A DNA stretch of 64,000 bases from Sclerodactyla briareus (Eukaryota; Echinodermata; Holothuroidea; Dendrochirotida; Sclerodactylidae). Below, one piece after another: positions 11,901-26,052 of the stretch (position 1 is the stretch's first letter; every line of letters starts with the position of its first letter). The notes beneath the pieces are model-generated. The model was given only the letters and a program-made list of their open reading frames with translations, had not been told where the DNA came from and made no database searches. The position numbers and the translations under genes were made by a program. The stretch is taken from positions 1 through 64,000 of the forward strand of contig JAODTK010005567.1 in the NCBI GenBank assembly GCA_026419785.1, written 5' to 3'.

Positions 11901-14900
11901 CGACTACCCATTCGAATGAGTCCCTGCTCTCTCTCCACAAACTGGCCGGTATTCAATGTTTTTTTTTTTTTTTTTTTTTTTTTTTTTCTGTGCACTATCA
12001 TTTAGAGAAAATTATTATCTGCGTCTGGACAACAATGATCATTGCGGAGTTTTCAATATCGCATTCTGTGGCTCATCATAATAGATCATCAGACTGGATG
12101 CCGAACAAGGCACGGTACGGTTGCCCTGAAAATGATGACTGGTTGCTCGAGGTCGATGGCATGCCAGCACACACTTCAGGAATCTTGTATAACTCACGAT
12201 CGAACCCATTCATCATGCAGGGAATAGAAATGCAAATGTCTTAATACGGGCACATGGTCACGGCACTCCGATAACATAATTTATATTACAAAATAGACGA
12301 ATGAAATCTTTCTTTGACACGACAATGGCAGAGGTGTGGTATTGGTGCTGCTTTGCCACGCAAAACATTCCGAGATCGAATTAACAGTCAGCGGACGTAA
12401 TTTCAACTTGTGCACATGCAGTGTGAAGAGCGAGGTCTTGGAAATACGTAATGATTTGTTCTTAACGCATTGGTTTCGTGCATGGGTTGGAGTTCACTGA
12501 ACGTCTATCGAAGGGGACGTTAAAATGGCAGTATGAGAAGTAGATGGGAAGAGGGTCTGATAATGGAAACTTGATCTGCAAGACTGTTCATTTACATGAT
12601 AATCCATCTCCCGGTCAAGTAGGGACACAGCAGTTGTAGGTGCCTATCTTTCCCCAGGTCAATCAATTAACTTGTGCTGAGGAACTAGAACATGGTTGTT
12701 TTGTGAACATTCCCCACCTGATTCTAGACGGAGTGTTGTGTGGATGGGATGCACCTTTGGAGGTCAATGTGTTTAAAACGTGTTTGATGGTTCATTATGT
12801 TGGATTGTTCCGAGACTCGACCAAAGTTGCCATCCCTCATGGATTCACCACTCTATTTCATTCTATTCATTTCATTTCATTGTCAGGTTCCATCATTGAG
12901 ACAGAGGCCCGATCTGGAAAATGAGCAAACCCCGACGCTTGTGGTTCTTGAGTGGCTGGTGGTGTCCAGGTATCGTTAACTATTTCACACGAGTCGCCCG
13001 AGCTTTACCCTAGATGGGCGGTCCAATTTGTCTCGCAGAACATCCTTTCGGTCCATTTGGACACCTGTCGGCCGCCTTTCAGTGGGAATGTGGAAGGCTT
13101 GCTATCCGTATTGAGATGAGCCGGCTGGGCTCTAAAGATAAGGTATTTACATGGACCACTGTTTCGGTCGTTGCGATGACAGGTGTGTGCAGGTACCTCT
13201 GGCTGACTCTGGTCAATCGCATTGGTGTAGAGTGGAGTTTTGCATCGCTGATTTCCCTGCACGCTTGGATATCACTGCCAGAAATGTTTGTGCAATGTCG
13301 GGAAAGTAGTTGGAAGATTCGAAACTGTCAACTGAGGTTAGCAGGTTTGGGTCGCCCTGGGAGAAGGGGAAATGAGGGCAGTCGCATGCTGAGTAATTGC
13401 AAGCGACGGGCGAATGCAGTGAGCTGTTTCATCGGCATGGGCTCACATGAGTGAGTGATGTGAACATGGTAGAATTGCTGCGTCCCCTGCAAAGGAACGG
13501 TGCACCATAAGGGTGAAGATATCCAGCACTATTATAACATCATACATAGAACACGTTTACATCTGTATCCACTTCTTGGACTGAAACAATATCACATTAT
13601 TGTATAATTATGCAATTGAGCTTTGGTATCGATAGTTTGCTGGTTCCTTGTTTCATACACCCGATAAATGTTAGACGTAATTACAAATTCAGTTGTGGAA
13701 CTCCCAAATTAGGAATTTCTCCCATACAGTAGTTTGCGGATACATTCCTACTGCTGTGGTTGTGAATTCAGTTGTCTACGAATTGAAAACACGGTTAAAT
13801 GACGATGAACCCGAGTGATCCCATACTATATTTTATTTCATAAGTGGAAGCGATCGGAATGTTTAAAACAAATTAGAGTGATATTACGATGGTATCAATG
13901 GTATCGTTAGCTAACGATGAAAGTTGTAAACACACAATCATCGTTAGCCATTGTGTTCTATTGAGCGGAAGTCATTCCGACTCACTTGAGAATATCCTCG
14001 TGGTTTTTTTTTTTTCAAAACCGGGTCGACGTCTAGTAACGACATATTATATATAAAGTAGCAAAACCACCACCGCAACGCAACAAAAAACACTGCCGTT
14101 GAGGAAGATATCAGTCCCGAAAGGCAAATTCACAATCACGTGGGAGTGTTTTGTTTCCATTAATGTAGGATCAATTCTCCCAGTCATGTTATGAAGGAGA
14201 CATGAAAATGAAGCAGACAGCGAGACAGACAGCTGTGTGGTGTTCGGTTTGCCAGATCCAAATCTCACTGCCATGATTACTACCTATAAAGCCTGCTGTG
14301 CCAGACCTAAGGCATACCAGCAATACACTGTAGATATTATTCCACGCGTTACAAAAATGGGTCGTTCTCAGGGGATCAAGCTATAATCATTTCAGGCAAA
14401 TTTAACATCTGATAGGGGCCTGATAGCGAAAATAATCATTTCCCAATGACGTGTTGTTTAGCGAGATTGATTAAAGTCTGCTCTGTTTTGTCGTGATATC
14501 AGGCTGGAGCGGGATCAGTCTCGGCGAAAAACACATTTAGGGAAGAACATATTAAGGGAAGAACTGTTGAGATTTTAATGAAATAATGACTCAAATGACT
14601 ACTAGCCTATCAACCCACCACCCAATCCAACTTCGAGCCCGCCAATTTCCCCTGACTATGCTGTGTTATCGTCGGTCAACACGTCACAATACGTCACGCA
14701 ATGACCACGTACCTTAACGCTTCCCTCGTGTAATCAAGCAGTTTGTTCAATATAGAGATGAGGCCAGAAGCAGTGCTCTCCTGATGCAGTGAAACAGGTC
14801 AGGTTCAGAATAGCCGACACACTGTCTGTACGAGAGAGCTGTCTGGGGCAAGTTCGTGACCAGATTGTTTGGTACTTCGGCTACACAATTGATTTCGCTA

Positions 14901-16226
14901 TATTCATCGAAAGGAGTCGGTTCCAAGGGAGAACAGATACCATATCGGATTCTCTCGGGGAATATATTCGTATCGATGTTCTAAAACACAATGGCGAACA
15001 CATGCCGATCGACTGGAGGCATTTGCTACACTGACATGGGAGCCTACTTCACAAGCGCGCCAACTTGGCATTATCACACGAAAATCTTGGATATATTGTG
15101 GTGGTCACAATTAACGAGCGTTGTCACCTTCTCAAACATCTGCCGTGTAAACATCTCACATCATTTGAGATTTACATACTGCCTTGTTACAGTAATTTAA
15201 GTTCCCCTGCATTTTTAATCCACCCCAGGCCCCTGGTCTTCAGTCTTAGCAAGCAGCTCAGACACAGGATATATTAATACCCTGCCTGGCAACACGTCTT
15301 GTTCAGCTTTCGATGTTTTTCCACAATTGACAATCGAATATTAGATGGCTAGTGGGCCCTCGTACTTGGTATGTATAACCTATGTATAACACAGGATCTA
15401 CACATGCGGACACATTTCCAATCTATTACACGGATTGAATTCTCGGAGACACGTTTTGGAGGTCTGTGTAATGTCAGATTTTGGAGCAAATACAAGGTCA
15501 CATTTCCAGACCAGAGTTCCCGCATATAAACCTAGCATGATGTCACTACACCGGGATATTCTGGCGGGAACAACCAGGAGGGAAAAGTAATACCGACAAT
15601 TCTTGCGGGAAACGTTCGATGTTCAACTTGGCAGATAGCTCATCGAATGGGGTGAATTTAACATGCAAGCCAATGAGCTGGCTGATTGTGAGGAGCCACC
15701 AGCAACATCATCTAGAATATTTCGAACGTTATCCGGGGCCTGGTAAATAGTAGCCCATATCTTCGATGTAGGCGTATTTCTAAACTAATATTACATGTAA
15801 TTTTTTTTCCATGATATACTTGCTGAACAGAGGATCAAACCTTTACAGATTGATATAATCATCTTGTTCAAATAATTTCATTATGTGGGTAAATTGAGCA
15901 AATTAGAATAACGTGGCTGGATGCGAAATAAGCATGCTTCCGAGTGATCGCTGCACGCACGTTCGTTCCGGTTAGTTGTTTTCATTCGGTTTTGTTGTTG
16001 TTATTTTGTCTAGGAATCACAATAATGCAAGACATCGGAATTCATGCAACTACTAATAGCGACCGAGGTTCACTTCCACTCCGTTTGAATATTCAATAGA
16101 GCGATCTTCTTGATTGTTCTCCGTTAATCAGTACATATTTTGCTCCTGGCCTTAAACTTAGCCTAATGTTATAGCCCGACCTAATGTTATAGGTTAGGTT
16201 CACGTGGAACGCAAAGACCCACAATT
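9000..16226. other. unassigned sequence (7.2 kb)
   Basis: No gene with recognisable homology was found. A 146-codon open plus-strand frame at 13014-13454 and a 94-codon frame at 12640-12924 have no known domain. The opposite strand is also open over part of the first. A T tract of about 30 bases lies at 11958-11988. A perfect 16-bp palindrome is at 13903-13918. Short stretches of ATTT-type sequence occur near 12850. Confidence 0.45.
11958..11988. repeat. poly(T) tract
   Basis: An uninterrupted T run of roughly 30 bases. On the minus strand it would read as poly(A), but no retroelement body was recognised beside it, so it is listed only as a homopolymer. Confidence 0.85.
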
Positions 16227-16230
16227 TTTT

Positions 16231-16610
16231 TGTGTTCTTCGCGTTCGATTCTGTGTTAGTGAGAGTTTACCCATATTCATCGTGGATTTAATACTCACTT
16301 GCACTAAATAATTCTGTAATGAAACCAAAAGTGGGTAAAAATGGGACAGGTGCATAACAATAGAAAATGTCTTGTGTTCTTTGCATTCTTATTCTGTGTT
16401 TGGTGAGAGTATGCTTGGAGAGATCTTTTCCCATTTCATCTTTCCCTTACTCACTTGCACACACTGATTTAGTAATGAAACCAAAAGTGGTGAAATGGAA
16501 CAGGTAATAACAATGGAAGATTTGTGCTCTTTACGGTCTGATTCTATGTTCGGTGAGAGTACTCATAGTCATCGTAGGTTTGTTACTCACTTGTGGGTGA
16601 AAATGAGTAT
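16231..16610. repeat. tandem array, about 2.6 units of 142-150 bp
   Basis: Three diverged copies begin at about 16231, 16373 and 16523. Shared blocks in order are tgtgttctt, attctgtgtt with gtgagag, ttactcacttg, gtaatgaaaccaaaagtgg, then gacaggt or aacaggt and aacaatrgaa. The third copy is cut short and ends at a T tract near 16609. The spacings differ by about 8 bases through small indels. No coding potential was seen. Confidence 0.85.
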
Positions 16611-19600
16611 TTTTTTTTTTTTTGTAAAGTAAGGAAATTAATGTTTAAATTTGGGACATTCAGAATTGATTTTCCTTCCCAATCTTTAATCACTTGTTCC
16701 GAACGCTCAGCGGAGGACCGACGCTCAATCAATTTCGCCAACTACTCGTTTATAGGCCTTAGCATCGGGGAGGGGTGTCCAAATTCCAAGGAATCTACTT
16801 TCTATTGCACTTCGCGGACGTATACTCATCTTGCACTGATTTTCATGACAATTCGATTTTACTAGCGTGTTTTTGTTTTGTTTTTGTTTTTTTTTTTGCT
16901 ATTCTTTTAAATTGCTATAGTTCCAAAATGGCCGCCCAAATCGATAAATTGGAATTGTTTTCCTTTGGTTTCTCAAATAAGAGTATATTGAGCCAGGGCG
17001 GGTAGCTATCAGGCGTCGGATGTTGACATAGCTTATCCACTCATGGGAGCCATTGCCTGGAATACAAATAGCCTCACTCCACCCCGCTGCTACCTAGCCC
17101 CAGCCCCTCAGGCAATCGACCAGGTCAATACTTGACCTGTTCTCTCTAACTCCGGCTAACCTACAATACGGGGCTGCGCCAACCAAAACGAGAGCTTTAC
17201 GAGGATGTTTCCAGCGGGCCGGTCCTAACCAATGAGTCCTCATTACGAAGGAACACGTCGACAGACGTGTCCGAACGAGGCACGCTAAACGTATTATGTA
17301 GCGCAGTTGGCGGACACGTTTCTGCAACTGCCATTTCCCCTTCTACCTGAGCACCATGATTATAGACAGGGCGATCCTGCCAGCGTGCCAACGATCAGAT
17401 AGGTTAGTCCCGAAGAGGAATCTTGTCTCTGTTTCTAACTAACCAAGTACCACCCAAACATGGACTTGGTCTTAGTTAGTCCAAGACTTCGAAGTCCAGG
17501 CAAATTTTGACTTCTGAACGCAGTCCCCTCCCCCCCTCCTCCCCAAGTGTCCCTCCATAGTCTACCATAGTCCACGGCTAGCACAGCAGTCGCCACTGCC
17601 AAAGTCCAGGTCACAGGTTTTGTGGAATTTCTACCAATTTGCCCATGCCGTGAAACATGTAATGGCCTTTTATTTGCTCAATAAAACATTCTCTGCACAC
17701 TAGTGTACCATTTGCCATTCGTGTATCGGAATGGCTGTGTCTGGGCAAATAATTGCATTGCGCCCCAAATTTCGGAACTCCCTATATAGACGGTGGGACT
17801 GGTGCATACAGAGCCCAATCAGAAATTTGGACCGAAATGAAAATGCCTTTGTGCACCCAACTAATTTGTAAAGGGTCATTCAGACCATGTTCAATTAATG
17901 GCCCCATGATGTTATTTCTCATCAGTATCCTCTACAGGTCTACTGGAGCCTGATTTCTTGAGCTGGAGTTTGATAAATCGGGTAAGAATGTCATTCTTTC
18001 TCATTGGATGTCTCGATGTTGAATGACGTAATGTATACCTCTCCTGTCTGTTCCAATGTTTTGACATCACTTTGAATCAGGTTGGTATCCAGCCCTAATT
18101 ATGCTTCTCAGAAGTCTTCCGTCTCAGTCGGCAGTGGAATTCGGCCAGAAAACGCGAAATCACCACCTTTATGTTTTGTCAGTGGATACCACGTTATCAT
18201 CCAGTGGCCTCTGTAGGAATTTTTTCATGTGTATTCATGTGGTGTCTTTCCAGTCTTTCATATTACATACCAAATTTCGTATGGGTAGATTATTTCTTCA
18301 ATTGTCATTATTCTTATACTGTGCTACCTTCATGAAAAAACAGTCTATGAATCGACGGGCCTCCACTCCTTGGTTATTGAAGGTGGCCATATCTCTTCTG
18401 CAAGCAACCTGATTCTGTTGGTATCCACATCGTACTTCGATTTTCAGCTGCCTATACTGTAGTAGACATATCCGCAACCATACATGCTGCATGCACCTAT
18501 CATTTCAATCATTGACTTTCCTAACACATCTCATGAAGACATTTGAAACCGACTGAGCAACAGATGTAATCTGGAAAACACCTATAATGTAACCAAAATC
18601 CAGATGGACAGAGCCTCTCTGTTAGATATCAGCGCATAAAATATAACTTCCGCTAGTAAAAGGTGTTGTATTTTTCAATGATTCGTAAGATTCACTCATT
18701 CCGGAACCGACGAGCTGTGTAGCCAAACTTTTGTAACGTTAAGAGCCACTGAACCTTTTCCAATTTTTCCCTTTTCCTATCACAATTCCGTGGGGGTAAT
18801 TTGCCTCTTGGCAGCTGCTTAACTCCCGCTTGATGTTAATTAAATTATCGCTTGTCTCCAAATCACACATGCTGAATACGCGCAAACTTTTCAAGGATAT
18901 TGAAAATAACATGTCCTGGTCAATGCAAAACAATTTGATTTGGATGGGTTGTAACATTGGAACATTGTGAGTATGTTGGCTTATTTTCTGATATTCTATA
19001 ATTGATATACTACCACAGTGAGAAGCATATCATTGATTAGAGCTGTAATATGATGCTATTGTTATCAAAATGGCACTATTTGTCGGCCATCTTGGGGAAT
19101 TACGACTTCTACTCAGATTTTTGCTGATATTGTACCATGTTATTATGTAGTCTATTTAGAGAACCACATGCATCACTGCTGATGCAAATATAGTGGAGGG
19201 TCAGTAAAATATTTTACTAGAGTTCCTGACCTAGATAGCATGGATGGATCATTGACAACAAAGGTATGCATTATATGTGTTCATCTAGTCACACTATGGT
19301 GGCAACTAATATGTCGATTTTAGCATTGAGGTCATTGAAGTCACTGCGTAGGAAACCCAGGTGGAATTACCATGAGGGTCGTGAAATTTTGATTTATTCT
19401 TGGAGCTCACTCTATAGAGGGCAAATCTCGGCCTGCTGATTTTGTACTGTCAACAGGAAGTGGAATAAAAAACGAACGGGAAAGCCGAAAAATTACCTGC
19501 CGATCGCAGGAATTGCATGTTTATGAGGGGAATCACCACAGCTACGGAATTGCTTAGCCCTGACCTGATTAGGGCTTCTACACGCCGTTTCCTAGCCATT

Positions 19601-22600
19601 CAGATTCCTTTTTCTGGAATGGAGGGTGAATATTCGCATACTCTGATCCCCTCTCCAGTCGTTTCCTCATCGAAATTCTCTTCTTAAGATGTGGCGAGCA
19701 TTCCACACGATGTGTACTATCATCTTGCTCCAGGCTGGGTATGTGCACTCCATTATGACTTTCTTTCGCATCGTGATATGACCAGATTAGGTTCTCTAGA
19801 TTTGGTTACCCAGAAATAAAACTACTTTCTGGGAATACTAAGTAAACCCTATTCTCCAGGATTGGAAGGTACATTCCTCACATTCTGAAAACCCAGGCCT
19901 GTAAACATCTTCCTCCAACAGTCGGAGACAGTGTGGCAGCATCTGACCAATGATCCAGCGTGATGTACTGTCAATGTTTAGGGCCTCCTGGTTGAATGTA
20001 TGGAGACGTCCATAGCTCTCATATGTTGGAATATGACAGTAACCACAGGAAGCTGAGTGATATACACTTCAAAGCCGTGTAAGGTCCATGCAATTCCATA
20101 TCCATCAAGTTGCAAGAGCAGAACGAGTTGAAAGCAGATGGAAAATGTGCTGACGCAGTGGATAGAATGATAGCTGCCAAACAATTCCAACAAAACTGGA
20201 AACTATGTGGAAAGTGTGAGTAAGAATCCAAGAGCAAAACGCATATGGTCGATCCGTGAAGACCCTCTCAAAGCAGAGGGAGTTGAGTCAAATGTTACAT
20301 CGGCTAGAGATAAACCTGAAGAGCAACGGCCTGTGGTACGAGGAGTGAAATTAACTGACAGTTCATGCTGATCATCTATTCACAACCGGAGCTAGCCACA
20401 GAATGTCGAGTGACTACAATAACCCGCAGTGTTCTAATCTGTGTAACTCTGAACTCATATGGGAGGGAGAAGGGAGTGGTGTCTGCTATCGGGTGAAGGC
20501 ATAAAAGTCTAAGCAGTACTGCGGGGAAGAGGAGACGTGGAAAAAAGTGCTGGCTTGGCTGTTGGTTGTGATGGTGGTACAATCTACTCTTGGCCAGACA
20601 GTCATGAGAGTCGTTTACGTGTAAGGAGTGCCCAATAAGGATAAGGATACTTTGGGGAAAATATTAAGGCAGTATGGGGAAATTCAGTGTTCATTGGTCT
20701 GATGTGATGACATGCTGTTAGGAACATTTGTTGTTGCTAAAACTGGGGCGGGATGTTCAGCGATTTTGCACAAGCAATGGCCTTCCGCAGCTGAAGTAGC
20801 CTAGAATATAAAAGAAAAGGTTCCGGTCATCAAAAGGGATGGAGGCTATTATGCATTCTATATGGATCACTGCAAGAGGCTTGCTTCATACCGGTGGTGC
20901 GCGAGCCACGCCCACCCTCGAAGGCTACCAAATATGGACAAAAAGCCTGTTGAAGCCAAGTACATGTACTCACAGCAACACATATTGACCTACGGCCAGA
21001 GTGACCTACCTTCTGGGTCGGGCAAATACTAGGCAAAAATTTGAGCATTGCTCCCCATCCGCTAACAGCCGCAACCATCCCAATCCAATAACCGAACGAC
21101 CAAGGAAGAAGAAGAACAGACGGAAAGGATACCAACAAGTCCCAGTAGTCACAGTCTGGGTCACCTGGTGTGGAGAGGACCCGACTTCCAGTCGAAAATA
21201 TGCAACAATTTAATACAAATAAGGTGTGGAAGCAGTACCCTCTGAGCAAATGGAATGCTTACCATCCGGAACACCCGGAGTTGGATCGAGTGGGTATCTT
21301 TTTTTTCTTTTAACAAATTATAATATGTATGACATCTCATTCACTTGTATAGGCCTAGATGCTGGCTAAAAGTCCATTGAACAACAACACACTTCCCAGC
21401 AATGATTGTGGCTTTGACCAGGCACAATTATTCATGGACAACTGACGGAATGTCCATTTCAAACAGTACCATCAGTAGGTAATGGCACTCTCCCGGTCGC
21501 TTCGCTGCGTGTGTTCATTGAAACTGTTTACGGAATAGTTTGTCACGAGAATAATCGGACAAGTGACAGGTCACATATCGAGAACACGCCGAGCCTATTG
21601 TGCTAACAACTCGGCACGTACATCTTTTATTATTCATGCATCTTGAATACTGTGTACACGGTAACGTACAATACTATAATTATTCCACGTACATAGTTCT
21701 ACGTACCTACTATCTAGCGATCAGCGCGCACGGCCGCGCGGTTATCAACCAGTTGCCATTTGAACATATCGACTGAATTAGGAACCCTAGATCATAACAT
21801 AGGATGATAATATCTCGAAATTCTTTCCTTGCAATCGTTTCGAAGAGCGATCCTGGGAAGTGGTTCGTTTGTTGTATTTCCCCTGATTGTGATAAACGAG
21901 TATAATTTAACGTATGTGATAAGAAGGAGTTGAAAGTCCATACTTCGGTAAACAGTGCATTCTCTCGAACCAATGTTCTTCGCGCATTCATCGTTTCGTT
22001 GCTCCGTATACATTATGAAATATTAAAAAATGCTATGCTTCCCTTCCAGTCTATCAACGGAATTGAGCCACTTCTTTCAGAGCTAGTGTTATTTCATCAA
22101 GAATATAGGTATGTTTATATTGAGAATATTTTAGACCAAAGTGACACTTCTCTTATTTCTAACAGTGGTACCAACTTCATCCCTACCAAAACATCACTGA
22201 TACCATCGACTATAAGTTGCTGGTATAATGCAAATGAGCTCACAAGGCGGATTAGGAATAAAATAGTAGTTTTTTCTCATGCGAGCAAATTAAGATTTGA
22301 TACCGGCAGATAAATTGGGGGAAAACTGGAAGTCTTATCAATATAGGCACAGCTTGGAAGATACCATTCAGGTAAACCGCTCATATGCCTTGTTTTCTCA
22401 TGTTCTACAGATTTTGAAAAACTTTTTGAAATCTTCACAGACGTCGCAACGTAATTATTGGATTTCAAACTCTTTAACTTGTTGGAATGTGGCGAATCCT
22501 TTTTCGCCCTTCTGATTGCAAGTGCTCATACGTTATGTGCATATAGGACCCCGACAAGCATCCCTCCGGGTTGTTACAAGGATCTTATAGCACGCTCACA

Positions 22601-22980
22601 GACAATACAGTTGCCATACAGACGACATTTCATATTTCCACCATCCGTGTTGGTAATCAACGCATGGGATTTTGGATGAACGTGTAAAACAGGCAATATC
22701 GTCACTTGACGTTGATCTCATCCTAAACCATTAGTCATTAACATAATATTTTAGAAGCGAGCGCTGCTGTAAGCTTAGTGTCTCAAACTACTAGCGATTT
22801 GACTTCAGAGGACGAGCGAGTGATTCATTATGTTCTCAACATGATTAAAATTATTTCCAATTTCCACCGTTCAGTAGGATCATATGACCCAAAACCTCAG
22901 TAACCCCGCGATCCGCAACAAGAATTGTTTCACTCTGTGCCACATCATCCACATTATTCGAATTTCGCACCACATGAAAG

Positions 22981-23025
22981 CCCCCCCCACCCCCCCCCCC
23001 CCCAAAAAAAAAAAAAAAAAAAAAA
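22981..23025. repeat. poly(C)-poly(A) junction
   Basis: An interrupted C tract of about 22 bases runs directly into about 21 A residues. The same C-to-A arrangement recurs at 63049-63074, and the reverse complement (T then G) at 37206-37230. Confidence 0.85.
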
Positions 23026-25043
23026 TCTACCTATAGCGAAAGAATTTCTCATTGAAAGCTGTTGGGGACAATCAATGATACTACTCAGCTATTTTTCTTG
23101 TTTTTTTGGGGAAAGTCTTTCCATGTTGCTTGAACTAACAGAACCTTTTGGTTTCCTCACTGATAATTGCGTCTTCCTCAGTGACACAAGCAAAGCTCCA
23201 TCGTCCTTCGATGGGATACGTTGAACCGTATCATCCACACGTGGGATCGCAAATGTGGTAGACCCCTCGAACCAGTTTTATTGGGGTATACTTCTCAGTA
23301 TGTTCTTAACAAATATGCTCGGCTCTAATTAGAATAACAAGATGCAGATGTTGATACGGAAAATACACAGTCGCTATGGCATCAATTGTCAACAACCCTA
23401 AGTAGCGAGAACGTACAAACCACACAGTCCCTGCTGAACTACTTTATCGCAGAAAGGTGTGTATGACCTTTTCGGCCCGACAGGACAGGAGAAACTTTGT
23501 GTGTAATATCAAGCTTCTGAAGGCCCGTACATTCCTCATGGACGATATTTCATGATTTTGGGGGGCATGTGTGCTAATCTTTAGTCTCCTAGTTTGAGTG
23601 AAAAGAATAATTTTCGAAAGTATAGCGAACAAAAGTTGTTTACCAATGAAACGCGGTAGCATTAGTCGCGGCAGCATCTGGTACCGTGATTTCCATAGCT
23701 TTTAAAAGAAAAAAACACAGCGATACACTGTTTTTTTTTCCTCAGCTGAAATGCACAAATTAACTCTTTTGAACACTAAAGGGTAATATTTCGAAGGTTT
23801 AACTATTTCACTTCAATGTTGGCATGATTTATGTTTTCGGGGTTTCCGTGCTTTTGCACTGATTAATGTTAAATATTCCATGATTGGCCCAACATGTTTC
23901 ATGATATAGGGTTAATCCTTCCTCAATGTCTCGGAATGCAATAACGAAGAAACATGTCACAGGCACAACATGACTTTACATGCGTAAAACTATATTTCTG
24001 TTTTATAACGACAGGTATAGGGGTAGCAAATTTTCTCGTTTATAGGGTTTTTGTTACATAAAAAAATGTTCACCTGCTATGTGTCATTTCATACGCAGGA
24101 TATGATTAGGGGCACATATCATCGGCAACATAGATTGCTTCATCGTCCAAGGATTGGCGCACGCTAAACTTTCCAAGCTTTCGGCACGGTAAAAGGCGTT
24201 GGGGGGGAACAATTTTCTGGAACTACCACACTAACTTCTTCTGGGTCAGAATGTGACCCAAGTTGGGTCAAATTTTTGAACCATAATTTGGGTGGAAATT
24301 TCGACCTAGAATAAGGTAGGCGGGGCTCAACCCAATTCTTGGTCAAAATTTACACCCGTCTCCTTACAGTGGGTGACGGAACATAGGACGCCTAGAACGT
24401 TATATGACGTGCATAGTCAATTGAATATCACAACAGACCACTTCTGGACCAATCTCTGTTCATTCTGCCTATCCTTAGCTAAACACCATACTCAATACAC
24501 TCTTCACAAGGCATCGCCGATTCGCAATCTGACTGAATCATTTTGTAAAGGATTATGTGCGATGTTGTTTTCCTGAATAATGTCGACTTAGTAGCGCCGG
24601 CTGCTCAACCCGAGAAGGAGGAAAGGAAAACGGGGGTAATCTGGAGACAAAACCAAGATAACGACAGCAGTAAGACATTTCCCTCAAGGGTGAAGGGATC
24701 AGGAAAACATGGAACGCAGAAACGGGCGGGGTGAAGGTTTGGGGTGCTCAGGGTTTTTTTGTGAAGAGGCTATGAATCATTCACTGTAATTTTAGTTATA
24801 CGTCAATACAATAAAAGATGCTTTTTCCGGTGTCCCTGCTCAATGCGCGGTTGTGAGTGTGATTGCCTAATTTGTAAATTTTCGGAGTCACTAATGTCAT
24901 TTCAAAGGAGAATTTGACAAGTGAAAGACCATCCTACCATCTCGAAGACAATATAAGGAGGGAGCGTATTGACTTTAGAATGGAAAACCTGGAGGTTGAC
25001 AGAAGAAAGAGAACAGGCGAACGACAGAGCATTTCTTATAATT

Positions 25044-25066
25044 AGAGAGAGAGAGAGAGAGAGAGG
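25044..25066. repeat. (GA)n microsatellite
   Basis: About eleven GA units, followed by a short G run. A simple sequence repeat with no associated gene. Confidence 0.85.
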
Positions 25067-26030
25067 GGGATATATTTTGGACTGCATGGAAGGCATAACC
25101 GAACCATGCTGTAGAGAGACAAAGTGACACGAACAATGCGACTCGGTAATCGAGGACTGTAAATTTTCCTTTCCGTCGGCAGAAGGCGTAAAAAACACGT
25201 ATGGCGATACTACACAGGTTGTAGGAAGATGAAAGCGCAAGTAATAACGAGATAGTTACGATTATTACACTAGTGGGAAAACACAATCTGGTGCGTCCAA
25301 CAACCCTGGTAAAATAACAGATAGGGATGAGAGGTTAGTTATAAAAGACGCTCTCACAAATGTTAAGATGACGGCCTTATTCCAGAGTAATGGGAAGTAT
25401 TTCCTTAGCCAGTACGATCTCACCTCTATGAAATTAGTTGTTAGTGCCTTAAAAAAAGCTAAAATCATTGACATTAACATAAACTTTGGTATTTTCTCCC
25501 TCGGCAGTCCGTCACTTCCATCTTCCGATACCCAGGGGAATAATCTGCCATCAATTATTACGATCACACTTCATCGCATTACAGCGAATGAATATTGAAA
25601 CACAATAAACTGATATGTATCCTCTGCACTGTTGATCCGGATTATGTTCGCATGGATGTCTTCAAGGTCAGAAAGTACTAGTTACCTTTAGGGTTACCTT
25701 GCACTGTACTATGTTCGCACACTGAGGTGGTTTATCTGAGTAAGGCAATAGAATTGCGCTGAAAAATATGAGGCAGGTTCATGTCGCATGGTGGGGTACG
25801 AATTCCGTATGGCCTGTATACGTTTCGTAGGTCTTACGTTAGTAGGCCATCATGATTCTTCCCGTTGGGGTTGGATTGAATGTGTTGTTAGTGACTCTTT
25901 CGGTATCCTTTGTACCTGGCATTGATTCATTCTACGACTGCTAGCCGTGTTATGAAAAATGAACAGGTACACTCCGGAGTAGGGCCACTACACCTTATTC
26001 GTCGAAGCTGCAGGGGTTACTTTGCACAGT

Positions 26031-26052
26031 AAAAAAAAAAAAAAAAAAAAAA
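26031..26052. repeat. poly(A) tract
   Basis: A run of 22 A residues. It could be the 3' end of an old retroposed copy read on the plus strand, but no recognisable body precedes it. Confidence 0.85.

Noticed and set aside
13014-13454. 146-codon plus-strand frame
   Set aside because: No recognisable domain, and the opposite strand is also open for 85 codons. No splice or start evidence.
20830-21249. 139-codon minus frame and, opposite it, a stretch resembling a PWWP-like SLGxLVW motif
   Set aside because: The resemblance is limited to a few residues in a frame with stops on both sides, which is not enough to call a domain.
21930-22680. Cluster of plus-strand frames that could be exons
   Set aside because: No domain, and frames change without clear splice sites. 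I could not separate this from chance frames in AT-rich sequence.
24225-24362. Series of tgggtca/tgaccca words
   Set aside because: The repeats are short and irregular, with only 6-bp inverted pairing. This is too weak to call an element.
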